Source of the DNA: Hofstenia miamia
Taxonomy: Eukaryota > Xenacoelomorpha > Acoela > Hofsteniidae
NCBI GenBank assembly: GCA_900660155.1
Contig: CABFPE010000344.1
Span: 238,666-302,665 of the forward strand
Direction of reading: 5' to 3'
Length of the DNA stretch: 64,000 nucleotides
Both the position numbers and the translations under genes were made by a program. The notes under the pieces are model-generated. The model searched no databases, was not told the origin of the DNA, and saw only the letters and a program-made list of their open reading frames with translations. Positions 29,517-40,673 of the stretch are shown piece by piece (the stretch's first letter is position 1; each line of letters starts with the position of its first letter).

Positions 29517-29924
29517 TTGGTCTGGTCATGTGTCCTTACGTCTCCGCAAACTAATTCCTCACTCTTTGCCCTCTTCCGCAATGTTCCCTTTAATTCCACT
29601 CCTGCTGTGAAACTCTCTTTGTTCAAGTCTATTCCTCGTGCCATTCTTCTCTATGCATCTCCCTGTTGGTGGCCTTCCCATTCCTTGTTCCACTCTATAG
29701 AACGTTTCCAGAAGCGTGCCTTCAAATGGATCTCACCCTTGCCATACAAAGACTCCCTTCTCAAATTCTCTCTGGACCTTGATCCTTTGATTTCATTAAG
29801 TTCTCTAATTCCCGCTCGACTCGCTCTGATGATGTTGTCACTTTCTCCATTCGTCGTCCCAAGAAACATCGCACCCTTCACTCGTTTTTCAATCGTGCTT
29901 GTACTGCTGCTAATTACATCTTGA
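29517..29924 (+). pseudogene. C-terminal part of the same LINE
   Basis: Frame with AVKLSLFKSIPRAILLYASP, then WPSHSLFHSIERFQKRAFKW, matching the thumb/C-terminal segment of APE LINEs ('...R..LEYA...W.P.....I..LE..QRRA.R.'). The 3' untranslated region and TTA tail follow. Confidence 0.75.
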
Positions 29925-30189
29925 CTCTCAACCCTCCAACAGCGAATAATTTCTTTTCCCTGCCACCGAGTTCAAGAAATCTTTGATGAATTTCCTCTTT
30001 GCTGAGCCCTTCTCCAACTTCGCCTACTCGTCCATTTGCTCCTATTTCATCTCCTGTGACTGTCCTCACTGCCGTAAAACCGGACTTGTTTTTTATTTTT
30101 TTGTAGTGGATGCCTTCAGTGGCTAAATAAAGTCATTTATTATTATTATTATTATTTCTTAATTGCACAGCGTCATGCTGGTATTCCTC

Positions 30190-31159
30190 TCAGCTCGGGG
30201 AACTCACCAGTTTCCAGGGAGTCTGAGAGCTTTCGACTCTTGCTGTACCTAACAATGCTGCCTTCTGTGCTACCGCTCCTCCCCACTTTGGTAGTCCCAA
30301 CTCCTCCAAGTATCTCTTATGCTTCTTACTCAATGCTCCTAGTGCTCCTACTACTACCGGGACTACTCCAACCTTCTTTAACTTCCACAGCCTTTCTATT
30401 TCCTCTGCCAGCTCCTTGTACTTGTCTATCTTCTCTTCCTCCTTGCTTTCTACATTTCTGTCCTTTGGTACTGCTATGTCTATCACTGTTCTTAATATTT
30501 TCTCTTTGTCTACCACTACTATGTTTGGCCTCCATGCTTCTATCATCTTGCTTGTCTGTATGTTGAAGTCCCACAGTATCTTAACCTTCTCATTTTCTAT
30601 GACGCCGTGTGGCTTGTGCTCATACCACTTGTCTCCTGCTTCTAACCCATGCTGCCTTGTCATGCCTGAACTTATACTCATTCTGTGCCAACTTCTCATA
30701 CCCTGCTATCAGATGATCTACTGTCTCTGCCTCTTTCTTACATAGCCTACACTTATCACTGACATCTACTCTTCTGTCTATATGCTTCTTCACCCAGTTT
30801 GTTCTTATTGCTTGCTCCTGTGTTGACATTATCAGTGCTTCGGTATCTCTCTTCAGTCCTGCCTTCTTTATTCACTTGTTGCTCTCTTCTCTGTCACACA
30901 TTTCTGTGTTCCTCCAGTATTCTCCAGTCATTGTCTTCTGCCTATACCTTGTTTGTCTCTCTGATTCCATCCTACTCTGGTATACCTTCTTTCCTTCACT
31001 CTCAGTTCTTATCTTCCTTAACTCCTTAGTGACATCTAGTATGGATCCTCTAGGTTGCTCTTCTACATATTCCTTTAGCCCTAGTGCTTCTCCTTCTACG
31101 GTTTCCTCCACACTTAGCAGCCCAGATCCTTTTGGGGCAAATCCTCCTCCATTGGGCAC
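30190..31159 (-). pseudogene. 3' part of an RLE-type LINE ORF
   Basis: Three overlapping frames read one ORF with frameshifts. From 31159: a helical basic region. From 30829: STQEQAIRTNWVKKHID and a zinc-knuckle-like CRLCKKEAETVDHLIAGYEK in which the expected third cysteine reads as glycine/tyrosine. From 30699: WYEHKPHGVIENEKVKILWD and EAWRPNIVVVDKE followed by VIDIAVP. This order is that of restriction-like endonuclease LINEs (R2/NeSL-like): CCHC, then RPD...D. Here the aspartate of RPD is asparagine. It ends AALLGTARV, a common end of such proteins. Dead copy. Confidence 0.72.
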
Positions 31160-31699
31160 ACAATGAAAAGTCGCAGAGTCTGGCCTGGGGCAGTGTGTAG
31201 CATCACTGGTAGTTGTTACTATTTATCAGCCAGACCTCATGCTTTTCTTTGTTGTTCCCAGTCATTGCCAGCCACAATTGGTGATGGACATGGTTTCAAA
31301 GGTTAAATCTGATGCCTCTCCACAAGATTAACCCAATCAACAGGAGTCAGCCAAGTCTATGCCTTAGTTTTTGCATGTTTGAGCAAGGAGCTTGTAATGA
31401 TGCTGCAATGAAGATGTTTTTAATCTGTTGTTCCCAGTCATTGCCAGCCACAATTGGTGATGGACATGGTTTCAAAGGTTAAATCTGATGCTTCTCCACA
31501 AGATTAACCCAATCGATAGGAGTCAGCCAAGTCTATGCCTTAGTTTTTGCATGTTTGAGTGAAGAGCTGTCAAATAGATCCTTTTGGGGCAAATCCTCCT
31601 CCATTGGGCACACAATGAAAAGTCGCAGAGTCTGGCCTGGGGCAGTGTGTAGCATCACTGGTAGTTGTTACTATTTATCAGCCAGACCTCATGCTTTTC
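31124..31699. repeat. 452-bp tandem duplication carrying an LTR junction
   Basis: 31124-31247 recurs at 31576-31699 (AGATCCTTTTGGGGCAAATC through the LTR start). Between them is a 176-bp unit starting GTTGTTCCCAGTCATTGCC at 31251 that recurs at 31427 with few changes. Confidence 0.85.
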
Positions 31700-31835
31700 T
31701 TGTTAGTGACTGGTAGTTGTAATATTTGTACATATTGTAAATAACTTTGTATATAAAGACCAAAACATTTTGTAAATAGAAGTAGTTTGAACTGTATTCT
31801 CTTTGTTTGCTAGAATCACCCCCTGTGATTCTACA
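31648..31835 (+). repeat. LTR of an LTR retrotransposon
   Basis: 188 bp, starting TGTAG and ending CTACA, preceded by a GCCTGGGGCAG purine-rich tract, with a TATATAAAG box at about 31751. Related to the truncated LTRs at 31196-31247 and 28157-28286. The clear TG...CA ends, the TATA box and the purine tract fit a 3' or solo LTR. No associated pol gene is seen nearby. Confidence 0.72.
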
Positions 31836-33740
31836 CTATGTAGTTGCAAAGTAGCATTCCAAATGATGTCAAATAACAAATATGTATCAATTTTATGTGC
31901 TCTTTATTAGCAAATACTAATGGGCCATTAGTGGCCTAATGGCCAAGTGCCAATATTGGTACCAATAATGGACCAATGATGACCCAATAATTGATGTTAC
32001 TTTGGAACACCATAAAGACAACTGAATTTAAGAAACAGTGTAAAAAATATGCCTGTGAGCAATGAGCTGGCGATGGATAAATTTCCTTGATCTAGTAGCC
32101 CTTGTTTTTTACAATAAACATGAAAATTTATAATGGGGAAAGCAAAATTTTTAATTAAAAACAAAAACATTATTCAAGTTTTGTGGAGATTGAACAGTGA
32201 TTGTTGAATTTATTTGCAAATGTAAATCTTGTTATATATTCAATAAATGATTAGCATACTAACTTTGTTTAAATATTTCTAATATCAGAGCAAATAGAAT
32301 GCATTTTTAACTAGCATAAACTATTTCTTTATTCAATTAAAGAATTTTGTGAAAACATCAAGCAAATGCTATACAGATTTACTTTGGTCACAAACACAAT
32401 GCACTAGTTTTCATTGAGATTATAATATCTAACCAACACAATGGATGAAGAAAAATATAAATATTTATAACTAAATTTAAAAAAGTGAAACTGACAAAAA
32501 ATTTTATATTACATAAAACTACATTTTAAAGAGCATCTAATATAAATAGAACACCCTTTTTCTAATAAAATTGTGCTGTTGATAACATGTTGCTTAGCTT
32601 ATTTTATTCAATGAATCAACACCATACATTTATGCTTAAATGATGTTTCACCTTCAATTACATTACACAAGATGTTGAAGATGATTTCATTTCATTGTTA
32701 AAGAACAATGTAAATTGATTATTAATCTGATCAATGCATTAAATATACTACAAACAATGGTGCACTTTGTTCTTAGAATTTAATGTTTTTGCTTTCATCA
32801 CATTTGTACCATTTTGTAATAATTTTCATTAATTCCATATTTTTTTACCTTGTTTTTGTATTTTAACTCAATCTTTAACTTAACATATTTACATTTCTAT
32901 TTTTAAACTAACAATTGACTGAAATAAAATTATATGCATTGATTTCAGGAATGTTGTGTATCTTGATTAAATCATATGTGTTGTTTAAATTGATATTTTA
33001 TATGTTTTTTGGGATACATTATTATTTTGTACTTGTTTTACAAATTTTTTGGTGATTCTTTGTCTCAAATTCTTTGTGAAATGTTTTGATGAATAATACA
33101 AAATATTTATCATGTAGTTGTTGAGGGATTTGCCCACCTGTGCAACAGTGGCTAACTGGCGGTTTCCTAGTGGTCCACTGGTGGCTAATTGTTGGGTTAC
33201 CAGTTGCCCACTGATAGCAAAAACAGGATTGTGGCATCACAACAATATTATAAGTGCAACACTAGCAAACTTTTATATTGATAAATAGTTTAAACATTGC
33301 AATTTAAACCTACACCAGTACAACAAAGCATTGAAGGAAATGCTAGCAGCATTAATATTGATGTTACTTTGGTAATGGAAAATAGAAAGAATTTTTTTAT
33401 TATAAATAACAACAACAAGCATACAAAAATGCCCAATTTCAGAAGAAATTGCAATTTTTAAACAGTATTTGTTTCCAATAATTAAAAATAATTGTTGCCC
33501 AATTTTAAGTACACATTTAGACATTAATTTCAAGGTCTGAGAATAATCATAAATAAATTTTTTTAAAATTTCATTCTGCACATGTATGTTATAATTTTTG
33601 CAAACAGAAAATTGCAGAAAACTCTTCACAATGAATTTTATATATTTATGAGATCTAAGAATCTAAATAATGAATAATATTTATTTTGCTTGCAACCATT
33701 AGCTCATATGTTATTTGTGATTATAAGTAAATCAGATGTC

Positions 33741-33935
33741 ACTAGTGGTCCACTGTTGGCTATGAGGGGCTGCAATTGCTACTATTGCCACTAATTCTCC
33801 ACCAGTGGTCCACTGGTGGCTATGAATGGAAGCATTACCACTACTGCCACTACTTCTCCACCAGTGGTCCCCTGTTGCGGACTAGTAGCTGCCTATGCCA
33901 CTCATTACCCACCAGTGGACTACTGGTGGTGGCTA
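33741..33935. repeat. Tandem repeat with a palindromic core
   Basis: Four units of about 51-60 bp begin at 33741, 33801, 33860 and 33911, each opening with A(C/T)CAGTGG or ACTAGTGG. In the second unit the start is a perfect 21-base palindrome at 33799-33819 (CCACCAGTGG, T, CCACTGGTGG). Similar words occur at 33130-33240. Confidence 0.8.
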
Positions 33936-35269
33936 CATGGGATGTGGGGAGTTCATACTTACAGATGGAAAATTAAATGTTATTTAAAAAATCCTTGTTT
34001 ATTTTCACATGGAATTAAAGAGTGAATCAAATTGGTGATTAATCTCATCACATAGTGTGGTGAATTATTCTTGATGTGTTGATTAATTGCTAACCAGAAT
34101 CAATTGATGCTTGCATGGAGTAAAAGAATGGATTAAATTCATCAAAGATTAAAATCACGGTGGTCTTGGGTGGTGATTTCAAATGCATCTAGCCACAAAA
34201 AACAAAATACCAAGGTATTTTGCATAGCTTTCCATATTTTGTTTTCACTGCTAATGTACATTGTAATATTTCTCATTTCACCAAAAATGTTTAAGTTTCT
34301 GTTTTAAACAAATGTATATGCATTGATTTCTGATATGTTGTGTATCTTGATTTAATCATATGTGTTTAAATCTTTACTTTTTAATTAACAATTGAATGAA
34401 TGAAATTTATATGAATTGATTTTGCTAAGTTGAATATCTTGTTAATCACATGCATTTAATTTTTTAACTAACAACTGACTAAATCTAAATTATATGCATT
34501 GATTTTCATTTTGTTGTGACATTTGGATCACATTCACTGAATATATATTCAATTTTCAAGTCATAGTAGAGTTTATACCATGGTTAAGTGATTTTATAGT
34601 CGTTGTTTTTATTTATATTGACCTATAAATTATTAATTCATAATTTTCTCAAAATTCTTAGTGATCTGTCTTTTAGGTACCATACAGCTGTATTTTTCCA
34701 TATGAATTATACACAATTTACTAACTTTCTTTATCCATTTACAAGCACTTATACTTTTAGAAAGGCAAATTCAGCATGGAAGTGTGAGTAATTTTGATGG
34801 GCAAGTTAATGTGTTCATATTATTTATGCATCACCTAAAACACAGTGAATAATCTGGATAAAAGGTTTGGGCATCATGATTTCATTAAGCAAAAAATATT
34901 CACAGTATATATACAAACAGCTTCTTATAATACAGGCCTGATAATGCCAAATTGAGGGTAAACAAGCATCATCCTAATTTGAATTAATGATTTTTTAAGT
35001 TCTTCAAGAGACAAGTTTCTATGAAGAAATGGAAACATGTGCTAAACATTTGTAATTCATTATTCAAACTATGTCAAATATTTGTCATAATAATTCTGTA
35101 AAAAACTTAAATGATTTGTTGCCAAATCAAGATTGTACAAAAAGATGTCCAAGTTCAAGTAAATTTTTTAGTTTTTAGTTCAGTAAATTAACATCTTGCA
35201 AGCCTATTCCTCATTTCTAATGTTCCTCTCAATTTGTAATCAGTCAAAAGTTGCTTTCAGGCATGTATT

Positions 35270-36015
35270 ATAGGGCGTCATGATATTCAGTAGTGCTTAA
35301 AAGTAATGAAACACTATTTTAGTTTATGAAACATATTCAGCAAAAGAGTAGTAATATTATTTCTAAAAAAAATGATTCCATAATATAAAAAAGAAATGCT
35401 CTAACAATATCTTACTGAATATGAGGGGACACTCAGTCATTGCATATATTTTCAAATTGCAGTTTTACAGTAGTGACTAAAAGTAATGAAACTGATAGGA
35501 AAAATATACATTTCATTATAATTTATGAAACCAAAATAGGAAAACCAAAGTTGCCTTAGTGATGGACCACCATGTCCATTTTTAAAGGAAGTGAGTTATA
35601 AAGATTAGTGATCATTTCATCAAAGATAGCATATAATTCTTTCCGCACTATCTCCCATAGTATAGTTGACATAAATTGGCAGGGCAATGGTCAGCCACTT
35701 TCTTCTAAAGAATGGTTCAAAAACGTTCTATGATATTTAAGTCCAGAGACTGGGTTTATCCAGTCTCCAAGGTGTGCAACCCCATTTTCTTTAAGAAATT
35801 GTTGTTGCTTGAGCAGTCTGGCATGGAGCAAGGTCATGATGGAATAAATAATTAGGGTTAATGTAAGAAAGAGAACAATATTCTTGACTGGTAAAAACTC
35901 TATCAAAATTTTGGAGGCCACAATTTTTGATGAACCACAAATCATTAAGGATCCACATCTAAGCTTCACAGTCTTTGCAGTGTACCTTTCATTTAATAAC
36001 AAACGTGATGACACA
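35270..36015 (-). pseudogene. Decayed Tc1-type transposon
   Basis: Minus-strand sequence 36014-35691 recalls a Tc1 transposase: a TVKLRCGSLMICG segment (usual GGGS.M.WGC), then HARLLKQQQFLKENGVAHL (usual HTAR...FL.ENG), then a broken P.S.DLNPIEN region. AGTAGTG.(T)TAAAAGTAATGAAAC-like words near 35289 and 35471 look like the subterminal direct repeats of a Tc1 end. Heavily degraded; no catalytic triad can be read. Confidence 0.6.
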
Positions 36016-37947
36016 TATTAAAAACATTGGTAATAGCAACATATATATTTTTAATTCTATAAAGCTAATATTTTATACAATAAATTTATGCAAGATAAAT
36101 TGCATAACTTCCAGTGTAATTGCAAAAGCTGTTGATGACAAATCAGATAAAATAGATCTTCTATGTATTATTGTATAGAATCAAATATTATTTTTGTGTG
36201 TATTTTTTTGTATGTGATTGTTCCTTTATTTCTATTGTTTGATGCTATTTAGAGTTGTAAACAGTATTTCGTATTGTAAAAAGCAACTCTAAGTATAGAT
36301 ATTTCACTTTATTTCATCAATTGCATTTCATTTCATTTCAAGAGTTAGAAATGCATAGTTATTGATTGTTCAAAAATTTTACAAGCAGAGAACTTTGATT
36401 CAAGAAATTACTTTTACAATCTTTAAAATTGGCAGTTCTTTGGCTCAGTTTTTCTCAACTCAAGTGTTTATACCTCACTTTTGCAACTTTTCATTTTAGA
36501 AACATCTTGACCCATGCTCGCCCCACCTTGCTCTATTGGTCGACCAGCCCAATTTCCATCTCTGGCCCAGGTTTAACAATAGCACTGAGGTATTTATTTA
36601 TACTAGAAATGTATTGGTAGACTTTATAAACATCCAAAAAAATTTAAATTCACTTTTGTGTTAAAATTAAAAGTTGCGCAGCTTTCGCGCACCTCTGCCT
36701 AAAACATGTTGGTATGGTGCTTGACTGCAAAGTCTAATTAATTTCATCGCACAATAGCTGTGAAAAAAATTTTCATAGTGCAGATGTGGAGCACTACATG
36801 CGAATGTAATTTTAAATCTGTTTTTAAGTTACAGTCTATGCTATGCTACATATAACACAGAATTATAGAAATTTCAATATTAAATGAAACCTGACAATTT
36901 AAAACTTTACTAGATAAATAGACAAAAAGTAATGATAAAAAATGTTTTGCATGGTAAGCTCACCATTTTACTACGATTGGTATATCAATATTTTGCATCG
37001 TTTTGAAAAGTTCTTGTTGATGTTAATTTCACTTCGCAATTATTTCAAAGGAGACTTAGCATCTTCTTGGCTACGGGCCTGACTAGCATAAACTCTAAAA
37101 CAGCGTAATTCATATTGAAATTCAACTAAAATATCAAACGAGGCATTCATATTTTAATATACATTGAACCATTCCTTAGTGAAAAGCTGAAATTAATCAA
37201 TTTGTCAAAATCTGACAACATCAGCGAATCCATTCTCGAAGTCTAGCATATCGATAAAAAATTAATCACTTAATTAACATATTGTGCTCATATTTGAAAT
37301 TGCTGGGCTTTGTGGACTTTTAACGCTATATACGTATTTACTTAATTACTGAATAAATTTACAATGTGGATACAATCATTATTTCCTTATTAATACTTTA
37401 AGTTACACTTATTTACGAACAACTTTGACATGTGTGATAAATTATGTACGTTGAACAAATTTCAAATACATTGAAGATGAAGTTATGTCAATTGAAATCC
37501 TTATATCAAAAAGCTAATTTTAGCATGTTCTAGTAGCTATTAAGCCAAGTTTCATAAGCACTTCTACACCTCTTCAGAATGAATTAAGGATATTAGCAGT
37601 AACCCTTAATATTGGAATATTAATAAAAAATTTAAAAAGAATTATTTATTTTAAATCCTTGTACTTTACAAAAAAGCATAAAAATACTTAAGATTTAAAG
37701 TTAATTTATTTTCTATAACTCCAATTAATTGCAAATTGATATTGCCTAGTTACAGACTTTATTCTTTGAATATCCAAAAAAGTTCTTTTCTTGATACTTC
37801 TAATTGAATTTTTTTCTTAAATTCTTTAAAATTAGATTCTTATTGATTTTTAGTTGATAATATGTCCCATAAATTTATACAGTAATTGATAATTCTTTTT
37901 GTAAATTTAAATTTTCTATAGCACTTGGTTCTAATATATAGTTTTAA

Positions 37948-38084
37948 CCCTTTAACGGATGTAACTTTTGTGCAGACAATAATAAAAAGGGGGATTTTAA
38001 ACGAATATTGCAAAACATGTTATTTTTATTATTTTTTTATAGCAAAATACGCATGGTACACATGTACCATTATCCCTTAAAGGG
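37948..38084. mobile_element. piggyBac-type MITE
   Basis: 137 bp between TTAA (37944-37947) and TTAA (38085-38088). The ends are CCCTTTAA on the left and TTAAAGGG on the right. TTAA duplication with CCC...GGG ends is the hallmark of piggyBac elements; no coding capacity. Confidence 0.78.
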
Positions 38085-38823
38085 TTAATGAAATTTCTTC
38101 CTTTGATCTAATTTTGAAAATTATTTGTTAATTATTGATGGAATTAAGCGCAACTAGAGGTTTCAAATTTTACACTACACAATTCAAATTACCATAGATT
38201 AATTTGGCTTTTTTGTTGTATTCGTTATAGTAATGTATTTTCTGGGTAACGTAGATTTGTTCATCAATGATGAAAAATTAAATTTATTTTCCAATAAAAT
38301 TTAATTAAATCTAACATGATTAAAAGCCCTTTAGCAATTTAAACTGAAAATTGTTTTTGGTACAAAAATCTACAACTTACATTTAAAAACCTTGAACAAT
38401 GACAATTTCACCAAGGCAGGATATGGGGCTGACAGTGTTTTTATAATTCGTTTATATATCCGTAATGCAGATTTCCATTAAGAACTACTCCTGATATTGA
38501 CTTAAGTCCAATATAGGGTTTGCCATCCATGAAATTAAAAATATTAATTTCATTTTTACTATCTAAATTCTTGAACAATTATCAGGCCTTCTGGCACCAT
38601 TTACACTGTTCTCTAGTTAAATATTGTCAATGGATATAAATTTTAAACGACTTCAATTTCTACGGGATTTTCGATTTTAAAACATTTCATAACTAATAGC
38701 GCCTTGGCAACATTACAAAGGGAAAATGCTTTCCTACATATCATGGCTAGATAATTAGTTTTAGAGCTAGATTTTATTAACTGGAGTATACACATCAACG
38801 AGCAGCATTGGGATTTTTGTATC

Positions 38824-38965
38824 TAAGGCTGCGGTTAGACTATGTGATTGGTGGCAAGAGCAGTGACAAAATCATGTCACATCACTAATTATCTCGGATG
38901 GTTAAACGTGCGATTCTACCAAAAGTTACAGATCACTTTTGACACATACTCTAATCGTAGCCTAA
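38824..38965. mobile_element. Short MITE, copy A
   Basis: About 140 bp with imperfect inverted ends (TAAGGCTGCGGTTAG and CTAATCGTAGCCTAA). It is the opposite-orientation relative of 46301-46436. Internal words CACTAATTATCTCG and ACGTGCGATT are shared. AATTATCTCG is also found in the ends of the fold-back element at 17473. Confidence 0.8.
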
Positions 38966-40486
38966 GACAATATCATTAAAGTATTCTTATTATATATATA
39001 TATATATATAATGTATATGGAAATATTCTTACCGCATTGAATTTTTATAATAAATAAAAGTGTAGTTAATTCAACAATATTGAAGTTTCAATGCTAAGCT
39101 TATTGCTTATAGATGCCTCACTCATGCTAACAATGATCGGAAATTGCATTATGAATACAAAAAATGGGTACCACAAACCACTACATATCTAAGTAATTCA
39201 ACAATAGTTGAGAAGTTTTAAGGATTTTTCATAATTAATAAAGATATTAACATATATTTCAGCCTACAAAGCCATCTTCAGTTTATTTACGTATTATTTC
39301 CTCTCAATTAACTTGATTTTATAATAGTTCATTTCACAAAATCATAATAATTGGTAGGCAACTCTGTAAAACTAACAAAACTATCTCAAAATCATTAAAA
39401 GCATTTTAATTAGATCATTTCAATCAAGTTTAAATACAAGGAGGATTATATATATATACAACTTCAAGCAACCGAAATGTAATGCAAAGGTATACCAAAG
39501 ATCATTTATTCAGATTGCCTGCAAATTCCTAATCTATGGAATAACCCCCCAATTCCTATAAAATAAATGTCTATTCCTCTACATGTAACATGTTATGTGT
39601 ACAGGAATTAAAACGGACAGACATTATATATATATATATTGCCCGCATTTTGCTATGGAAAATGCAAAAACCTTACATTTGGTGGGAAACCGTCTGAAAT
39701 TTCTAACGCATTTAGCAGGAATCGCACTTTTTCCCCAAAAAACCTATTTTTTGGTAATTGCTCCCACAGTATTCACTCAAACTTAAATATATTTACCATG
39801 GGGTTAGGTAAATTAACGCATACTACCCTGCAAAATTTCAAAGGTTTATGTTTGAAAACGCGGTCATGAGGTTTTTAAAATATTTAGCGGGAGATATATA
39901 TATCAAGAAAATTTTTGACGGAACAATTTGCAAAAAATCTGACAATGGTTTTGTAAGCTGCAGTATATTTGAATGTTTTTATTAAAATTCAAAAATTTAA
40001 ATAAAATGCAACATTCTATATGTGAATCATATCAATAATTCTTAATGCATATAAAACAAATAAAACGAATACAGATTGGTTCCACTTGAAATAATTGACA
40101 TATTTAATTTTAATGCATTTACTTTTCGAAGAATTTAAATAGCCTTTAAATTGAGAATTTATTGATTCAATTTATTGATTGTAAACATGGTGTTTACCTG
40201 AAAACATCAGGACCATTTGTATACCGAAATCTAAGCTTGGAACTTAATAAAAAATTAAATTTTATTACAAAAAGGATACAACTTTAAAAGTGCCCATATT
40301 TCAACATCAAATTTATACAAAAATATTAAAAATGATAAAAAAGTGACCAGCACTAAAATGTAAGTAAATAATTAATTGTGGCATTAAATGATAAAGCTAC
40401 GAGTCTTTCACAAGTCTTTCACAATGAGGAACGAAAACCTGAATGTGAATGGAAAATATGTGGAATCCAACACTATGTAAATCCAT

Positions 40487-40673
40487 TCAATTAGCAAACA
40501 AGCCGTTGTTTTCTTTACCGTCATCGGTGCTGAGTAGAGAGTCGTTGGAAGACGAAAGACTGGACTGGGGTGAGTCTCCATCGAGTGAGGTCCATGACAG
40601 AGAGCATGGTGACAGAGGTGTTTTGGGGTTAAACCAGTCGTGTTCGAGGCATTCCTCTATTGATAAACGTTTT
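40487..40673 (-). CDS. STK17: STK17-like last exon
   Basis: Acceptor CTGTTCTTAG; the first base completes a serine codon. Encodes KRLSIEECLEHDWF, the end of kinase subdomain XI, then a Ser-rich tail (SSLSSSNDSLLSTDD), GKENNGLFAN and TGA. There is no autoinhibitory or calmodulin-binding segment like that of DAPK1, as expected for STK17. Confidence 0.88.

Larger units (their letters stand above)
25626..30160 (+). mobile_element. APE-type LINE, broken, assembled in overlapping pieces
   Basis: Reading across pieces 25626-25885, 26112-27192, 28288-29484 and 29486-30160 (allowing for the duplicated overlaps) gives one LINE. It has the end of an APE-like endonuclease (SDHSFVHFSLSV), a linker, reverse transcriptase, a C-terminal region and a 3' tail of TTA repeats at about 30136-30157. 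Several stops and shifts make it inactive. The reverse transcriptase style is CR1/Jockey-like; the exact clade is not determined. Confidence 0.8.
31836..40486. other. Gene-poor intergenic region
   Basis: AT-rich stretch between the LTR block and the STK17-like 3' end. Recognised pieces: a tandem palindromic repeat at 33741-33935, a related single block at 33130-33240, a Tc1 remnant at about 35270-36015, a piggyBac-type MITE at 37948-38084, a MITE at 38824-38965, and TA microsatellites. No host exon recognised. If the CCDC180-like gene continues beyond 22355, its remaining exons are not visible here. Confidence 0.6.

Noticed and set aside
33740-33940. CRISPR-like array of palindromic repeats
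   Set aside because: The units are contiguous and degenerate without unique spacers, and the genome is an animal's; it is an ordinary tandem repeat.
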